From the NCBI GenBank assembly GCA_004565275.1, contig SDOX01000128.1:533794-597793 (forward strand): DNA of 64,000 nt, read 5' to 3'. The notes below the pieces were generated by a model. The model saw only the letters and a program-made list of their open reading frames with translations, made no database searches and was not told the DNA's origin. Positions 63,527 to 64,000 of the stretch are shown one piece after another. The position numbers and the translations under genes are program-made. Positions within the stretch are counted from its first letter, which is position 1, and every line of letters starts with the position of its first letter. The DNA is from Nannochloropsis salina CCMP1776 (taxonomy: Eukaryota; Sar; Eustigmatophyceae; Eustigmatales; Monodopsidaceae).

Positions 63527-64000
63527 AAATTAAGGCGTACAGTACATTTTGTGCCTGGCTTGATTCCATGTTGTCATTCCGGAGGGTGGTGTCGGAGGGA
63601 GGAAGGGAAGGAGGGAGGGAGGGGAAGAGGGAGGGACGGAGCAGGAAGGGAAAGGGTTGCATCTTCGTGAGGGAGTATGCCGAAAAGGGCACGGAACGCC
63701 CTCCTGCCTGCCCACCACCGATAGCTGATGCTCTTTTTGTGTCCGTTAAGGCGTTTGCCAACCGAAATTTAAAGACTTGAACGCAACGCATGGTGACAAG
63801 AGCCGTTGTAAGTCGGGTCAAGTGGATGGTTTTTCCCCCCCCGCGATATATAGATCTATGTATATAATTTATTTTTGGTGGGGTTTTTAATCCCGCCCCA
63901 TATCCACTCAAACGTTTTACGGCTCCCGGGCCGTCGGGCATCGCTACGAGGCTCAGTGGCCGCTCCAAGAGTCTTGGTCCTCGTATATGCAATAGTGACC
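63527..64000. other. Right edge, no gene recognised
   Basis: No exon of the disulfide isomerase or of another gene is recognised. A minus-strand frame here is proline-rich only because it reads through GGGA tracts. Confidence 0.4.

Noticed and set aside
1-64000. Transposons, insertion sequences, tRNA or rRNA genes
   Set aside because: No transposase or reverse-transcriptase domain, terminal repeat or tRNA cloverleaf was recognised by eye. A tRNAscan or repeat search could still find small ones.

Overview
This window is nuclear DNA of a eukaryote, most likely a photosynthetic stramenopile and plausibly a eustigmatophyte such as Nannochloropsis/Microchloropsis. The evidence is indirect. Genes carry short spliceosomal introns (about 100-250 bases). 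Three products start with a signal peptide followed by a transit region with phenylalanine at the cleavage site (HAF|VYL, FAF|LLP, HAF|VVP), the hallmark of proteins imported into complex red-lineage plastids. A KRE6/SKN1-type GH16 enzyme and WRKY19-like zinc-finger repeats are also typical of stramenopiles. No bacterial operon, rRNA, tRNA, CRISPR array or recognisable transposon was seen.

Layout (strand): 1-1564 novel type II membrane protein (-, runs off the left edge); 2595-3898 secreted helical protein (+); 4353-5858 FAD4/TMEM189-type lipid desaturase (-); 6394-8757 NOC4 (+); 9110-10960 and 11726-13633 a head-to-head pair of related GPI-anchored-type wall proteins (-/+); 15326-16763 secreted TIL-domain protein (+); 18465-22748 PRP5/DDX46 (-); 24181-26330 class I/II aminotransferase (+); 27269-28646 proteasome beta-2 (+); 29475-32362 low-complexity protein (+); 33193-36153 GH16 SKN1/KRE6-like protein with EGF and membrane anchor (-); 37285-39668 plastid SET-domain methyltransferase (-); 40765-44072 zinc-finger/AT-hook protein (+); 44989-46037 ELO elongase (-); 47005-49201 P5C dehydrogenase (+); 49548-52181 plastid coiled-coil protein (-); 52855-55020 PEX14 with PUB and KPWE modules (-); 55720-56829 SRRM1-like PWI splicing factor (-); 57578-58686 thylakoid-lumen protein (+), interleaved with RAD7 (58775-61501, -) and two + exons at 60016-60371; 62333-63493 P5-type protein disulfide isomerase (+).

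The genes do not form one pathway. They are mostly housekeeping: splicing (PRP5, SRRM1), ribosome assembly (NOC4), proteolysis, repair (RAD7), peroxisome import, ER folding, lipid metabolism and wall or storage glucan. Roughly half the neighbours are divergent or convergent.

The right-hand 40 kb is dominated by GGGA/CCCT tetranucleotide tracts, mostly in introns and often abutting splice sites. Several genes there are broken in informative ways. P5CDH and the SRRM1 PWI domain lack internal exons next to these tracts, RAD7 is interleaved with opposite-strand exons, and three genes lose frame by exactly one base in a long G or C run. I read these mainly as assembly or homopolymer errors, though real rearrangement is not excluded. 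All exon boundaries were read by eye from splice consensus, phase and family conservation; none was tested against transcripts.
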